From positions 150,998 through 214,997 of the forward strand of contig NC_018327.1 in NCBI RefSeq assembly GCF_000234665.1: a stretch of 64,000 bases of DNA, written 5' to 3'. How positions within the stretch are numbered: the stretch's first letter is position 1; every line of letters begins with the position of its first letter. Position numbers and translations under genes: made by a program. A model generated the notes under the pieces. That model ran no database searches. It saw nothing but the letters and a program-made list of their open reading frames with translations, and was not told where the DNA came from. The stretch is from Leishmania mexicana MHOM/GT/2001/U1103 (lineage: Eukaryota; Euglenozoa; Kinetoplastea; Trypanosomatida; Trypanosomatidae). This document shows positions 20,148 to 30,192 of this stretch, in pieces.

Positions 20148-20949
20148 GCAGAACTGCCCACCCTCACAACAGACATACACTGGCGATGATCATGCACTTC
20201 CACACGCTGACCGTACCGCGTCATGGAAACAGTGTTTGCGTGTGTGACATGCTACACCTGTCTGCTACCTCCAACTGCCGCTCAGAATGAAAAGCAATCA
20301 CGCGCACACATAGAAACTACCGCCCTCCCTGTCTCGCTCTCCAGGAGGAGCGCGCACGTTGGCCAGACGGCATTCCATGGCCTGACGCTGCCTACGCATA
20401 GGCGAAGAAGCGGATGGCGTTGCCTCCCGTTCTTCCATGCACCGAGTTCATGATGACCCCTTTCGCCGCCTTTCCCGTGCCGCACACATATCGACGTTAC
20501 AAAGTTGCTTCTACGCTCTTTTCTTTCGTTGCACGCCCCCCCCCTCCCTCCACACACACACGTCCTCTGCCCCACATGCGCACACATGCACTCAGTCGCC
20601 CGCAGCACACCCCATCCCCCCCATCGGCAGCCGTGTTGCAACACGCACATATATATACACACAAGCGGTGAAGCAGCATCCGCGGCAGTAGCGCTTTTCA
20701 CGCATAGACTCACCACTCCTCCCACGTGCGCAGACGCACGCGCATAGACACACCTGCCCTGCTCCCTCCGTCTATCTGTGTGCGTGTCGAGACCGGCGCG
20801 CGCACCTCTAGGGCTCACCTCCTATTCTTCTACCTTTGCTTCACCTTCACAGAGAGAGGGAGGGAGACATCATCGTTGGCTGAGAAACTAGGCATCTGTT
20901 ATTTCGGTCATCTCTCCACCACCACCACCATCCTCCCTCCCTCCACTCC
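20148..20949. other. Intergenic spacer
   Basis: There is no gene. CA-rich runs lie near 20555-20590 and 20640-20665, and a good pyrimidine tract with an AG lies at 20818-20852 (listed separately). Confidence 0.6.
20818..20852 (+). promoter_or_regulatory. Probable spliced-leader acceptor of the coiled-coil gene
   Basis: A nearly pure pyrimidine tract ends in CACAG at 20848-20852. This is the classic arrangement of a trypanosomatid trans-splice site and would give a 5' UTR of about 97 bases before the ATG at 20950. Confidence 0.55.
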
Positions 20950-23900
20950 ATGGAGGCCACATGGCAATCCTCTATCGACCGGACGCTGCGCTCCACGGAG
21001 GCGACGCTGGAGCAGCTGCAACATCGCCGTGACAGCTACGATCGCGCGAAGCGCCGAGTCGACGACTACCTTGGTGTGACACCGAACCACCACAACGACC
21101 AACCCGCTCTAGACATGTTCGATCATGATTTGAGTCTGCCACCACCCTTGCCACAGCACCTCCGTTACCGTGCCGCGCGCGTGGCAGGCCCGTCTCCGCC
21201 AGCGCCGACCTCACTGGATCCATCGACTCCCGCGCGGCGGTCACGCTTAGTGTCGTCGGCAGCCGGTTGTGCAGATCTGCGGCCAACTGGCCCGTCGTCG
21301 TCACCGCTACAGCTCGTAAATGCGCAGGTGCGCGGGGCGCTGCTGGAACTGGAGCTCGAGAAGGCGAAGCGGGCCGACAGCGTCCGTGAGCTGGCTCACC
21401 GCACCACCGCCGAGCTCTCCGAAATGCGCAGCCTCATCATGCAGCTGCAGACGGAGAACGAAGCGCTGAAGAAGTCTGTGCGCGCGCTGGAGGGGCGACT
21501 CGGGTATGGGGGCAGGTCTGACAGTCAGCACAAGAGCGTAGAAAACGGTGCAGCCACGGCCGCGGATGGCACCACCTTGATATCCTCGTCTGGTGCATTC
21601 GCCCGGCCAACGCATGCGGCAATATTCTCTTCTTCGACCGTCAACAATGGATTTGGCCCTGGGCATGACGCAACGGTGCCTGCTGGTGCAGCGGCGTCGC
21701 TCGTGTCCCGCGTGGAAGCACTCGAGGCCGGCCTCGCGCGGCAGCAGCAGCAGGCAGAGGACCGGCAGACACGCGCGGCAAGCGTGCTGCGCGAGCTGGT
21801 AAAGACAGAGGTGGGCTCCGAGGTATCGCAGGTGCGCGCGTTGGCACGGGAAGCAGCCCGCGATAGCGCAGAAAGCTTGCTGAAGCTGCGGCTTTCTGCC
21901 TTGCAATCAAGCACCCAGGCAGATCTCCAGAAGGCACTGCACATTGCATCGGCGAGCGAAACTGTGGCCCAGCACGCACAGCAGCAGTGCCGCGAAGCAG
22001 AGCAACGACTATCCTCCCACATGCACAAGCTGCAGGCACAGTTGTCGGAGTGGCAACGCACGCACAGCAGCGATGCGTCGGGCAGCGCCGCCGTCGCCGC
22101 GTTGGTGTCAAGCCAGCAGGAGCAGGAGCGTATTGCCACGGTGGACCGCCGCATTGCTGAGCAGCTGCGCGGCGTGCAAAAGCAGCTGCAGGAGTACCAT
22201 GCTGACGTCGAGGCGCAGGTGGACCGGCTGGCGCAGCAGCACAAAGCGCTCTCCGGCTTGGTGCAAGGGAAGGCTGATGCTAGTGAGCTGCTAGCGGTGC
22301 GCGAGCATGTAGAGGATCAGCAGAGAGATGGCAGCAGCCGGTGGATGTCGCGTGATCAGGTGACCGCTCTGCTGCGGACGCAGCTGCAGCCCCTCCACGA
22401 TGAGGTACGCGAGACACAGTCCATGGCGCAAGAGAGCCTCGGCAGCGCCGATGCGTGGCGACAGCAAGCTGCGATGCGCTTGGCGGCAGTCGAAGCCAGC
22501 ATGAAGGCGCACTCCGCAGAAACGCCGCAGGATCAGCAATGGCAAAGCTGCGCACGTGACATACAGCAGCTGCGTGTGGACATGAGCAGCGTTCAGTCCC
22601 GCGTCGGAGAGGCAGTGCGACAAGCCAAGGCGGAGTTAGCGGATGTCTGGGATGGCAAGGTGAAGCTACTGGAGGAGCGCACGCAGCAGATGCACCGAGA
22701 ACGTCAGCAGCAGACGGACGCGCAGCTCCGCCAGCTGCAGCAGACACTGGCGGAACAGCAGGAGGTGCTGCAGCGAACTCGCGTGGCAGGGGAGTCCGCG
22801 GATGAGCGTCTACGGCGGACGGAAGCGGCGCTTGCTGCGGTTGAGGCAACCCTGCCACACGCAGTGGAAGGCGTTCGGGCCAGGTTCGAGGCGCTGCAGG
22901 GACTCATTCAGCAGACGTGCGTACTTCCGGTGACCCGGGTGCAGCAGGATATCGAGGAAGCGCAGCGCAAGCTGCAGGCGGCGGAGGAAGACCGGATACG
23001 GCTGAACAGCAGCTGGACGCAGCAACTGGCGGAAGCGAGGCAGTACCACGAAGAACGCGCCCGGCACACCCGGGAGGTGCTCGAGCAGCGCCTCGCTCAC
23101 CACAAAGAGCTCTATGAGGAACTCAGGACACAACAGACCCTGCAGCGGCGTGCCGCGGAGGAGCAGCATCAGCAACTCATGGACCGTGTCCGCCAAGTTC
23201 AGCAGCAACAGTATAGGACGTCGAGCGTGGTGGCGCTGTCGCCTGTGCGCGAGCAGCCTGCAGAAGGGGAGAGCACTCCTGCGCTGGCGACAGCGGCGCC
23301 AATCACCATGGCGAGCACGCCAGGCTCGGAGGAGTGCCAGCAGAGCCTGCAACTGCTAGCCAGCCGCCTTCGAGTTCTCGACGACCGCCTCGAGGCGGTG
23401 GAGGGGACGTGCGCTAAGGTGCCCTTTACCGTCGCTGACACGACGAACTCAGTCGAAACGCGTCTGGAAGGGCTGCAGAGTCGCGTGCACGCCGAGGCAG
23501 ACGACGGGCGGAAGCGGCACGACGAGCTAAAGCGCGACATGGAACTGCAGCTGGGGGCGGTGTCGAGGAAGTGTTCGGAAACGGTGGCGTCCATCGATGC
23601 TCAGTCGGCACGCACGGCGCGTCAAATAGAAGAACTTCTTTCCCCGCTGCAGCTCGTCACGCACCTTTCAGCCAACGCGTCGTGTCTTCAGCACCTCGCG
23701 CTTCGCCTGCGAGACCACCTGGAGTTGGCGCCCGACAACACAGCCGCTTTGACTGACATGCGGGTTCACATCGTGGGACAGGCAAAGACGCTGGAAGTGC
23801 TGCAGACATCCATGCAAGAGATGCAGCAGCAGATCACCGGGCTCAGTGAGATGCGCCTTGCGGATCATGCGCCTGCCGCCGTTCCCCCTTCAAGCTCAGA

Positions 23901-25221
23901 GATTGAGTCTGCCGCAGCTTCAGAGGCGGCGGCTGCACGAGAGGAGGTGCTGAGTGTCGTTCGGTGCCTGCAGTTAGCGCTTGAGGAGCAGCGTGAGCGT
24001 CAGGAGGACCTCGAAAAAGGCCTGCGTCACGTCAACGCGCAGCAGCTCGCCACCATCACCACGGAGCTGGCTGAGCTCAAGCGGGCAACAGACAGCGTCC
24101 CGCTTGAGCTCACCAAGCTTTCCGAACAATGCAGCGCCCTCCAATCGGTGCAGCGGCAGCAGCTGCCGACGCTGCAGAAGTACGTGCAGGATGTCGTCGA
24201 TGTGGTCGAGTCGAACCAGTCGGTGCAGATGGACCCGATCCAGCTGCGGCTGCGCGCCATCGAGGATCGCCACAAACATCTGCAGGCACGAGTAGAAGAG
24301 GTCAACGCAACCCAAGAGGCGGATGCGGCGCAGAAGGTGCAGGATCTGCAAAGGAAAATGGACCAGCAGCAGAAGGTGCAAAAAGCTGTTGAGGAGCAGC
24401 TGGCAGGTATGCGCGACGACGTGGCAGCCACACGAGCGGACGTCGACGCTCTGGTGCAGCGCATGGGTTCCGCAGAGCAGGTGAGGGAGCATGTGACAGA
24501 CCTGCAAGTCGCCGCGTCACCCGCCGAAGTCGATGAAGCCGCAGCAGCGAAAACGGACGAAGCGCTCGTGGCACCCGATGCTGTGGGGGAGCTGCGCTTG
24601 TACATGGAGGACATCGATGAACGACTCGCCCAACTGGAGGAACAGGCGGACAGCTCGGTGTCTGTGACAGCAGAAATGTTGGGAGCATTTCGCGATCAAC
24701 TCCAACATGTCGTTGGCCGCTTTGCGGCAGCCGCCGCGCAGTTCACCGGAAACGTAGAGGGCAACGGAGCGAGGGAAGCAGAGAATGATGATGACGCATC
24801 GGCGGAGGCGGCGGTGGCGGCCTCGAAGGGCGTTTCTGGCTCCATGCAGCCACCCATCCACAGCCTCGAGGACGTTCTCTTATTCCTTCTTCACCAACTC
24901 CACCAGTTCCAGCACGCGCTGCGGCAGCTGCAGTCGAACACAGTGGATACGCTGGAGATACTCGAACAGCATGAGGAGAGTGTCGCGCCGATACCAATGC
25001 TCCAGCACACTGTAGATGTGATGACCGCCACCCTTCTGCCACTCGCGGAGCGGCTCGGTGTGGACGCTGTTGCCGTCCGCGCTGTCTCGGCGCAGTCGCA
25101 GCACCAACACCATCACCATGTCTCGCTATTCCCGCCCTCACGCAGCAGCAGCAGCAGTAGCGGCCGCAGTGCGTCTGAGAAGTGTGAGTGGGTCCGAGGG
25201 TGGCCACCTGGACACGTTTAG
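20950..25221 (+). CDS. Giant coiled-coil protein (1423 residues), probably cytoskeletal
   Basis: The ATG at 20950 follows a good splice acceptor. Residues 1-130 are mixed, with a Pro/Ser-rich disordered part at about 60-115. From about 125 to 1330 the protein is mostly heptad-patterned helix rich in Gln, Glu, Ala and Leu. It is interrupted by short flexible linkers near 195-245, 760-790, 970-990 and 1255-1290. The C-terminus has a His-rich run and a Ser run. There is no motor, kinase or membrane motif. Proteins like this in trypanosomatids usually belong to the flagellum, basal body, flagellum attachment zone or subpellicular cytoskeleton, but the exact site cannot be read from sequence. The CAGCAG-rich codons reflect the Gln content and make the gene prone to repeat slippage. 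A G-quadruplex motif sits directly after its stop codon. Confidence 0.85.
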   Translation: MEATWQSSIDRTLRSTEATLEQLQHRRDSYDRAKRRVDDYLGVTPNHHNDQPALDMFDHDLSLPPPLPQHLRYRAARVAGPSPPAPTSLDPSTPARRSRLVSSAAGCADLRPTGPSSSPLQLVNAQVRGALLELELEKAKRADSVRELAHRTTAELSEMRSLIMQLQTENEALKKSVRALEGRLGYGGRSDSQHKSVENGAATAADGTTLISSSGAFARPTHAAIFSSSTVNNGFGPGHDATVPAGAAASLVSRVEALEAGLARQQQQAEDRQTRAASVLRELVKTEVGSEVSQVRALAREAARDSAESLLKLRLSALQSSTQADLQKALHIASASETVAQHAQQQCREAEQRLSSHMHKLQAQLSEWQRTHSSDASGSAAVAALVSSQQEQERIATVDRRIAEQLRGVQKQLQEYHADVEAQVDRLAQQHKALSGLVQGKADASELLAVREHVEDQQRDGSSRWMSRDQVTALLRTQLQPLHDEVRETQSMAQESLGSADAWRQQAAMRLAAVEASMKAHSAETPQDQQWQSCARDIQQLRVDMSSVQSRVGEAVRQAKAELADVWDGKVKLLEERTQQMHRERQQQTDAQLRQLQQTLAEQQEVLQRTRVAGESADERLRRTEAALAAVEATLPHAVEGVRARFEALQGLIQQTCVLPVTRVQQDIEEAQRKLQAAEEDRIRLNSSWTQQLAEARQYHEERARHTREVLEQRLAHHKELYEELRTQQTLQRRAAEEQHQQLMDRVRQVQQQQYRTSSVVALSPVREQPAEGESTPALATAAPITMASTPGSEECQQSLQLLASRLRVLDDRLEAVEGTCAKVPFTVADTTNSVETRLEGLQSRVHAEADDGRKRHDELKRDMELQLGAVSRKCSETVASIDAQSARTARQIEELLSPLQLVTHLSANASCLQHLALRLRDHLELAPDNTAALTDMRVHIVGQAKTLEVLQTSMQEMQQQITGLSEMRLADHAPAAVPPSSSEIESAAASEAAAAREEVLSVVRCLQLALEEQRERQEDLEKGLRHVNAQQLATITTELAELKRATDSVPLELTKLSEQCSALQSVQRQQLPTLQKYVQDVVDVVESNQSVQMDPIQLRLRAIEDRHKHLQARVEEVNATQEADAAQKVQDLQRKMDQQQKVQKAVEEQLAGMRDDVAATRADVDALVQRMGSAEQVREHVTDLQVAASPAEVDEAAAAKTDEALVAPDAVGELRLYMEDIDERLAQLEEQADSSVSVTAEMLGAFRDQLQHVVGRFAAAAAQFTGNVEGNGAREAENDDDASAEAAVAASKGVSGSMQPPIHSLEDVLLFLLHQLHQFQHALRQLQSNTVDTLEILEQHEESVAPIPMLQHTVDVMTATLLPLAERLGVDAVAVRAVSAQSQHQHHHHVSLFPPSRSSSSSSGRSASEKCEWVRGWPPGHV

Positions 25222-25818
25222 AGCGAAGAGAACGGGAGGGAGGGAGGGTAGGGTAGGTGGTGGCGCGGAGATGAGGCAATGTGTGCCAATGCCTTGTGAT
25301 CCTTCCTCCCGCACGGCTCCCTTTCCTGGCCCGCTGGCTCTTCGTCGATGTGCTCTCCCTCGCGTGTTTGGGTTGTATGTTCGTGTGCACGTGTTTCGCT
25401 TGGAAAGACAGTCGCCACAAATCCCAAACTCCCTTTCGAAACTTCTCTCTGCTCTGCAGCACTGCAAAGTCCTGTAGCGGCACCGTTGACTGGACCCCCC
25501 GGACACGTGTGCGGACGAGGGCACCTCTCTGTGATCGCGTCGATGCCGACTAGAGGAACGCCGCGTATTCCACCACGACCACTTCCCTCCCTCCTTCCTC
25601 ATCCGGCCTCCCTCAACCTTCTCGGCGCCTTCCATTTGTGATTCTCCTCTTTTCAAACAACACCGCCAGTTGCCTTGCACCACAAAGGCCCGAATTCTGC
25701 GGAGCATCTACGCACGCAAGGCATCGTCATCTCTGGCACTGAAGGACGGTGCCGACAACCCGCACTGCGCCTTGCACGCTCCGCCCTACTCCTTCATCGA
25801 AGACACGTGCTCACGAAG
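25222..25818. other. Intergenic spacer
   Basis: There is no gene. It starts with a G-quadruplex motif (25234-25253). A C/T-rich run at 25582-25640 with an AG at about 25669 is a likely processing signal for the next gene. Confidence 0.6.
25234..25253 (+). promoter_or_regulatory. G-quadruplex motif in the 3' UTR
   Basis: Four to five GGG runs with one- to two-base loops lie 13 bases after the stop of the coiled-coil gene on the transcribed strand. It could fold as RNA in the 3' UTR. Formation is predicted from pattern only. Confidence 0.5.
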
Positions 25819-26421
25819 ATGACGGCGTCCTCGGTCGAGCTAGAGCAGGTGAAACGGCAGCTTATCGAGAGGTACGAAGAGCAGATCAACGAGCAGCTCG
25901 GTTGTCGCGCCGCCGCCGCCGGTGATGACTCTGCGCCAGCGCCATCTTCCATGCCCTCATACCTTTATCAGCAGCTCCTCTGCCTGCGCGCCGGTCGCTC
26001 GTACGGGGTGGAGGTGCCGACGAACGCCTCGGAGAAGGTTCAGTTGCTGGCGGAGAACCAGCCGCCGCCCGAGGTGATGGTCATGCGACGACTGCGCAAA
26101 GCACAGGATGAGAGCATTCGCCTGCTAGCCGGTTGCACCGCCGCGATGGCACGAAAGTCCACTAAGCAATGTGCAGCACTGTCACCTTCCGTGGATGATG
26201 CAACCGCCGCCCTTGGAGCACGTGAGGAAGTCGCAACCAAGCCCTTTACCGCGGAGGAGCGGATGAGACTGCTGTCAAAGATGGCGGAGGGTAGCGCATC
26301 ACCGCCCCTTCCCGAATCGACTACTTCGAAACTTGCCCCTGCCGCCGCCACCTCCGCTGAGGATGTCGCTGCTTGCGACGAATGTGCTGCCGAAGTTTGT
26401 GAGACTCAGAGGGGGGGCTAA
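25819..26421 (+). CDS. Hypothetical protein with two short helical blocks
   Basis: The longest frame starts at a TTG at 25675; the first ATG in a sensible context is 25819, giving 200 residues. An N-terminal helix (about 5-28) is rich in Glu, Gln and Arg. A short conserved-looking segment at 45-95 carries YLYQQLLCLRAGRSYGVE and then a Pro-Pro-Glu turn into the helix MVMRRLRKAQDESIRLL. A third helix lies at about 140-160 (TAEERMRLLSKMAEG). The rest is Ala/Ser-rich and likely disordered. No known domain is recognised. The alternation of small amphipathic helices and linkers suits a binding or scaffold subunit, but nothing fixes its role. The coding call rests on composition and position in the cluster. 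Confidence 0.7.
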   Translation: MTASSVELEQVKRQLIERYEEQINEQLGCRAAAAGDDSAPAPSSMPSYLYQQLLCLRAGRSYGVEVPTNASEKVQLLAENQPPPEVMVMRRLRKAQDESIRLLAGCTAAMARKSTKQCAALSPSVDDATAALGAREEVATKPFTAEERMRLLSKMAEGSASPPLPESTTSKLAPAAATSAEDVAACDECAAEVCETQRGG

Positions 26422-28104
26422 GAACAAGGATGAAGAGCGAGAAGCGGCAGAGCAGAGGGAAGAGGCACCTGCCGGGCTCGCGGCATGACAACACCATTGA
26501 TGGTGCGCGACGGAAAAGACTGCCGTTTTGTTGTTGTTTTCGCCTTGCTCCGGCGATGGTGCGCACCACCTCCTCTCTGGTTGATGCCCCTGAGGTGTTG
26601 CTCGTGACACAGGCACGCCCTTTTTTTCGTATTGTTTTTTTTTTGGTTGTTGTTGCGCTGCTTCTCCTCAGCAGCGTCTCCTCTCCTCGCGCATTCCTGT
26701 GGCACGGCGTGGGTGTGCATGCGGGGTGCGCCGGTGTGGGAGACGCAGATGTACCCTAGTTGGAACGCGATGTCTTTTAGTGCTATGGCTGTTGTCTTCT
26801 TCTTTTTTTTGGAGGAAGGGGTGAAGTGTTGGGGGGAGGGAGGGGGGGGCGCTGTACCCGGCACTGCCTACCTGCAACCGTACCTCTCACTCCCCTCCAT
26901 CTTCCCGCTCTTGGGGATGAGGATGGTTGGGTGCGGGGGGAGGGGGAAAGGGGCGTTCGTGGCAACCTTTTTTTTTGGCGCTAACAAGGCGGGTGCAACG
27001 GTATGGTCGCTTCGGCAGCGGCAGACAGGACATGCGGCGGATACCTATACCGACCTGCTCAGAAGCGTCCTTCCTCTTGGCAGTGGGGTGTGTGACTGTG
27101 TACGTGCGTGCGTTCGGTGTTGCTGGCTAGAGCTGGGCCGAGGGCCAACGGAAAGAAGAAAACAAAATCGAGAAGCAGAACCGTCTCCTCTCCACTGTTG
27201 CCGTGTGCACCTCCGCAGGGCGTACACGGTTGTTGAGAGGGCGACGAGGCATCCCATCGCTGCTGCCCTACACGTATGTGTGTGTGTGTGTGTGTGTGTG
27301 TGGTATATCTGCATACTGCCGCTATTCGCTCTCCTTGTGTGGCTGTTACGCCTCTCTCCATACTCTCGCACCACCACGACCACCACCCCTCCCCCCGCGA
27401 TGCGCACGCCGTCACCCCCTCATACGCATATCCTCCTCAGCCACACTGAAGTCGATTCGTTAGGGGACGACAGCGCCTTGCCCCACAGGTACTTCGGCAT
27501 ACACCTGCAAGCCACGTGCACGCGTGCTCTTATAAGGTCAGTAGCAACACCAGCAGTCCAGAAGCGGAAACGCACGTGCACGTCTTGCGCGCGTTGCTCT
27601 CACATCGTCAGTCCTTCTCCGGCCATTTTTTTCTTATTTTCACTTCGTTCCCCTCCCCCTTCGCTCCTCTCCTTCGACTCGCTTTGCTCTCGGCTGCCCG
27701 CTCACGCAACGACCGTTTCCCCCTTTGTTGTTTTGTTTTGTTCACCTTCCTCACACCTCGGTCCCTCTGCTCTCGTCCCTTGGCTACCACCCACACGTCA
27801 CGCACTCGCGTTCATTGTTGTGCGCGCCGGCGTGCGCTTTGTTTACGCGTTGCCCACCTCCTCTGTTGCTGTCTGTTGGCCTCTTACGTGCCCATCTTTC
27901 TTCCCCTCCTTTTTCGCGGGGTGCGTATCTTGCGCGTGCACTGGTAGAGGTTTTGGGCTCGACGCCCTTGGTCCGTCGCCACTGCCAGAGACCTGCACAC
28001 CGTATTCATTGTGCTTTCCGTGTGGGTGTGTGCGCAAGTCACAGACTGGCCCGGAGACTTCATCCACCGTAGCAATCCATCGACAATACCCGCGTCACAG
28101 AACA
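26422..28104. other. Intergenic spacer
   Basis: There is no gene. A large open frame starting at a TTG at 26632 runs through this region into the AMPK beta gene, but its first 490 codons translate typical spacer. The spacer has a G-rich quadruplex-like run at 26831-26849, a (GT)n tract at 27276-27302 and strong pyrimidine tracts at about 27620-27780 that suit the AMPK beta splice acceptor. Confidence 0.6.
27276..27302. repeat. (GT)n microsatellite
   Basis: A GT run of about 13 units lies in the leader region of the AMPK beta gene. Confidence 0.9.
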
Positions 28105-29121
28105 ATGGGCCAGCCCAACACAAAAGACTCAAAGCGGCGCCGCGTAGGTCTGCCCAGCAGGAACGTCAGCGGCGCCAGCCGGGCCACCTGCGTCCGGCCG
28201 ACGGCGGTCAGCGACAGCGTGCTGCACCAGACCGGCGCGACGTCCGGAGCCACGCGCCACTCCGACCCGAACAGCGCGCACAGCACGAGCCGAAGCTCGC
28301 TGCCGCGCCTGCCGTCGGGATCCATCGGCGCCACTGGCGGCATGACCGGAAACGTACCTGCCCCAACCTTCCCCATTGTGCTGCGCTACCAGGACCAGGA
28401 TGTGCGTACGTTGATCGAGTCGAGGAAGCCTGTGTACGTCGCTGTGGAGGCAATGAACTGGCAGCCGCTGCCCATGACACCGAGCGCGGACTCCTTCTAC
28501 GCGCTACTTGAGCTCCCGCCCGGCAACCACAACTACCGCTTCCTTGTCAATGGGATGGAGGTCGTGGACAGCACGCAGCCGCTGACACCGGGGACGGCCT
28601 CGTCAAACGCGCCCGTCCCCCCGCAGACTGTGCAGATGCCCGTCGGTTTAGCAGTGACGCAGCCGCTGCCGAAGCCAGTTCCGGCCCGTGACGGCAAGCC
28701 GGCGAACACTATCTTCCTGAACGACGTGCTGCTGACGACAAAGGAAGACGACGACATCATGGACAATGGGGAGGGCTGGGGCCAGGAGCCGATCATGTTC
28801 GAGGAGTCCCGAAAGTACCCACCGATTGTGCCACTGCACCTGCGGTACACCCCTCTCAATACCCCACCCACGCTCGTGCGCTGCTCCCGCGACGGTCGCA
28901 TGGCGGTTATGGACGCTAGCGCAGAGCACAGCTTCCGCGTGCCGCCGGAGCACCTGCCCCTGCCGCTTAGCGTCACGATTAACCACGTGTACTTCCAGCG
29001 CCGCGAGGACCACGCGGTCATGGGCGTAACGACGCGCTACTGCAACAAATACACGACGGTGGTCTACTATTCGCACCTGCCAGCGAACCCGGTCGGTCCC
29101 TTGGAGACACTGAAGGCATAG
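28105..29121 (+). CDS. AMP-activated protein kinase, beta subunit
   Basis: The start at ATG 28105 gives MGQPNTKDS, a good N-myristoylation signal as in other AMPK beta subunits; the length is then 338 residues. Residues 1-85 are disordered and Ser/Arg-rich. Residues 88-160 form the AMPK glycogen-binding (CBM48-like) domain, including PVYVAVEAMNW and the ending GNHNYRFLVNGMEVVD. Residues about 245-338 form the C-terminal ASC domain that binds the alpha and gamma subunits, including PPIVPLHLRYTPLNTPP, LPLPLSVTINHVYF and a closing block with a YCNKYTTVVYYS core. The subunit scaffolds the SNF1/AMPK complex that reports low energy. In trypanosomatids this complex is linked to surface-molecule switching and quorum-type development. 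Acetyl-CoA synthetase lies 9.5 kb away. Confidence 0.92.
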   Translation: MGQPNTKDSKRRRVGLPSRNVSGASRATCVRPTAVSDSVLHQTGATSGATRHSDPNSAHSTSRSSLPRLPSGSIGATGGMTGNVPAPTFPIVLRYQDQDVRTLIESRKPVYVAVEAMNWQPLPMTPSADSFYALLELPPGNHNYRFLVNGMEVVDSTQPLTPGTASSNAPVPPQTVQMPVGLAVTQPLPKPVPARDGKPANTIFLNDVLLTTKEDDDIMDNGEGWGQEPIMFEESRKYPPIVPLHLRYTPLNTPPTLVRCSRDGRMAVMDASAEHSFRVPPEHLPLPLSVTINHVYFQRREDHAVMGVTTRYCNKYTTVVYYSHLPANPVGPLETLKA

Positions 29122-30192
29122 CTTGTGAAGCTCATCGAAGAGGATGAAGAAAGGGGTGGGGGAGTCGATGCCAGGGTATGGGTCAGTGGATGAATGGGTG
29201 GGGAGGGGGATGCGTTCCACATCCGGAGACCCCTCTCGCCCCGTGCGTACTTTTACATGCTTGCTGTTGTTCTCCTGTTGCCTTGTCCGCTGGCCTCCGC
29301 AGTCGTGCGGACTGAGCTCATCGGTGTTTTGCTTTCTTTTTCTCGTCTTCATCTTTGTGTGTACGTCATGACTTTCGTGAGGGGCGAGAGGGTGGGGAAA
29401 GGGGTGAGCGGGTGGCCTCTCCCCCACCCTCTCGCCGCCCCCCTCTTCCCTTTTCTTCCCCTCTGCCTCCCTCTCCCTTACTCCACGCCGCTCTCTAAAG
29501 TCCCGTTCTTTCATTGAAGGCAGAAGGGGAAGGGAGGAGGGGCGATGCTTTTCAGCGCGCACACACCCATGCACAGGCACAAGCGCAAGAAGGCAACCGG
29601 CACTGGGAACAGCACAGCCCTCGGCCCACACAAATACATGGTGCCGGTAAGAAAGGCGGTGGATACGGCGGTACGGCATAGTTAGGAGAGGCGCACCGTC
29701 TAGAAGGCGTGCAAAGGGCGCACGAGATTTATGGGACGACGTGCGCTACCCCTCTCTCCCTCTCCTCCCTCCCCCCCCCGCCTTCGGTGTGTCGGCTCTC
29801 CCTGCCGGGTGCTCGGTGAACCCGGTGCAAGCAATGGACAGCGCTGGAGAGCTCGAAACCAGTTTTAGATGGGTTAACCGATGGACAGGTAGAGACAGCT
29901 AGGTGAGGCAGGAAAAAGAAAAGCAGCACACGGCATGCACAAATCTTTCGTGCATGCTCCGCAGTGCTTGGTACCCACCACCACCCTTCGCCGCTTGCTG
30001 CTCCTCTCTCACCCCTGCGGCGGCCCTGCATGCCTTCTTTTCACCTGTTCCCCACCTCGCGCTCCTCTTTCACACTGGCGCACTCGTGCAACGGCAGGAA
30101 GTGTTTCCTCTTCGCTGGCAGACACACGAGAACGCAGATATTCGCGCCTGTGCGCACGTGCAGCACCCGCATAACGGGAGAAAGAACAACAG
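29122..30192. other. Intergenic spacer
   Basis: There is no gene. G-rich sequence follows the AMPK beta stop (29140-29215), then C/T-rich tracts (29415-29515). Pyrimidine-rich sequence at 30030-30075 followed by GCAGG at 30093-30097 is a likely acceptor for the next gene. Confidence 0.6.

Noticed and set aside
23000..25000. Possible tandem repeat array from recurring CAGCAG and CTGCAG words
   Set aside because: The words come from Gln/Leu codons of the coiled-coil protein; there is no fixed repeat unit.
26632..28104. 490-codon N-terminal extension of AMPK beta
   Set aside because: It begins at TTG, translates T-, C- and GT-rich spacer, and would remove the myristoylation start.
28648..29679. 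Open frame of 343 codons on the minus strand
   Set aside because: It overlaps the end of AMPK beta antisense and continues into spacer; no domain is visible and it opposes the direction of all genes.
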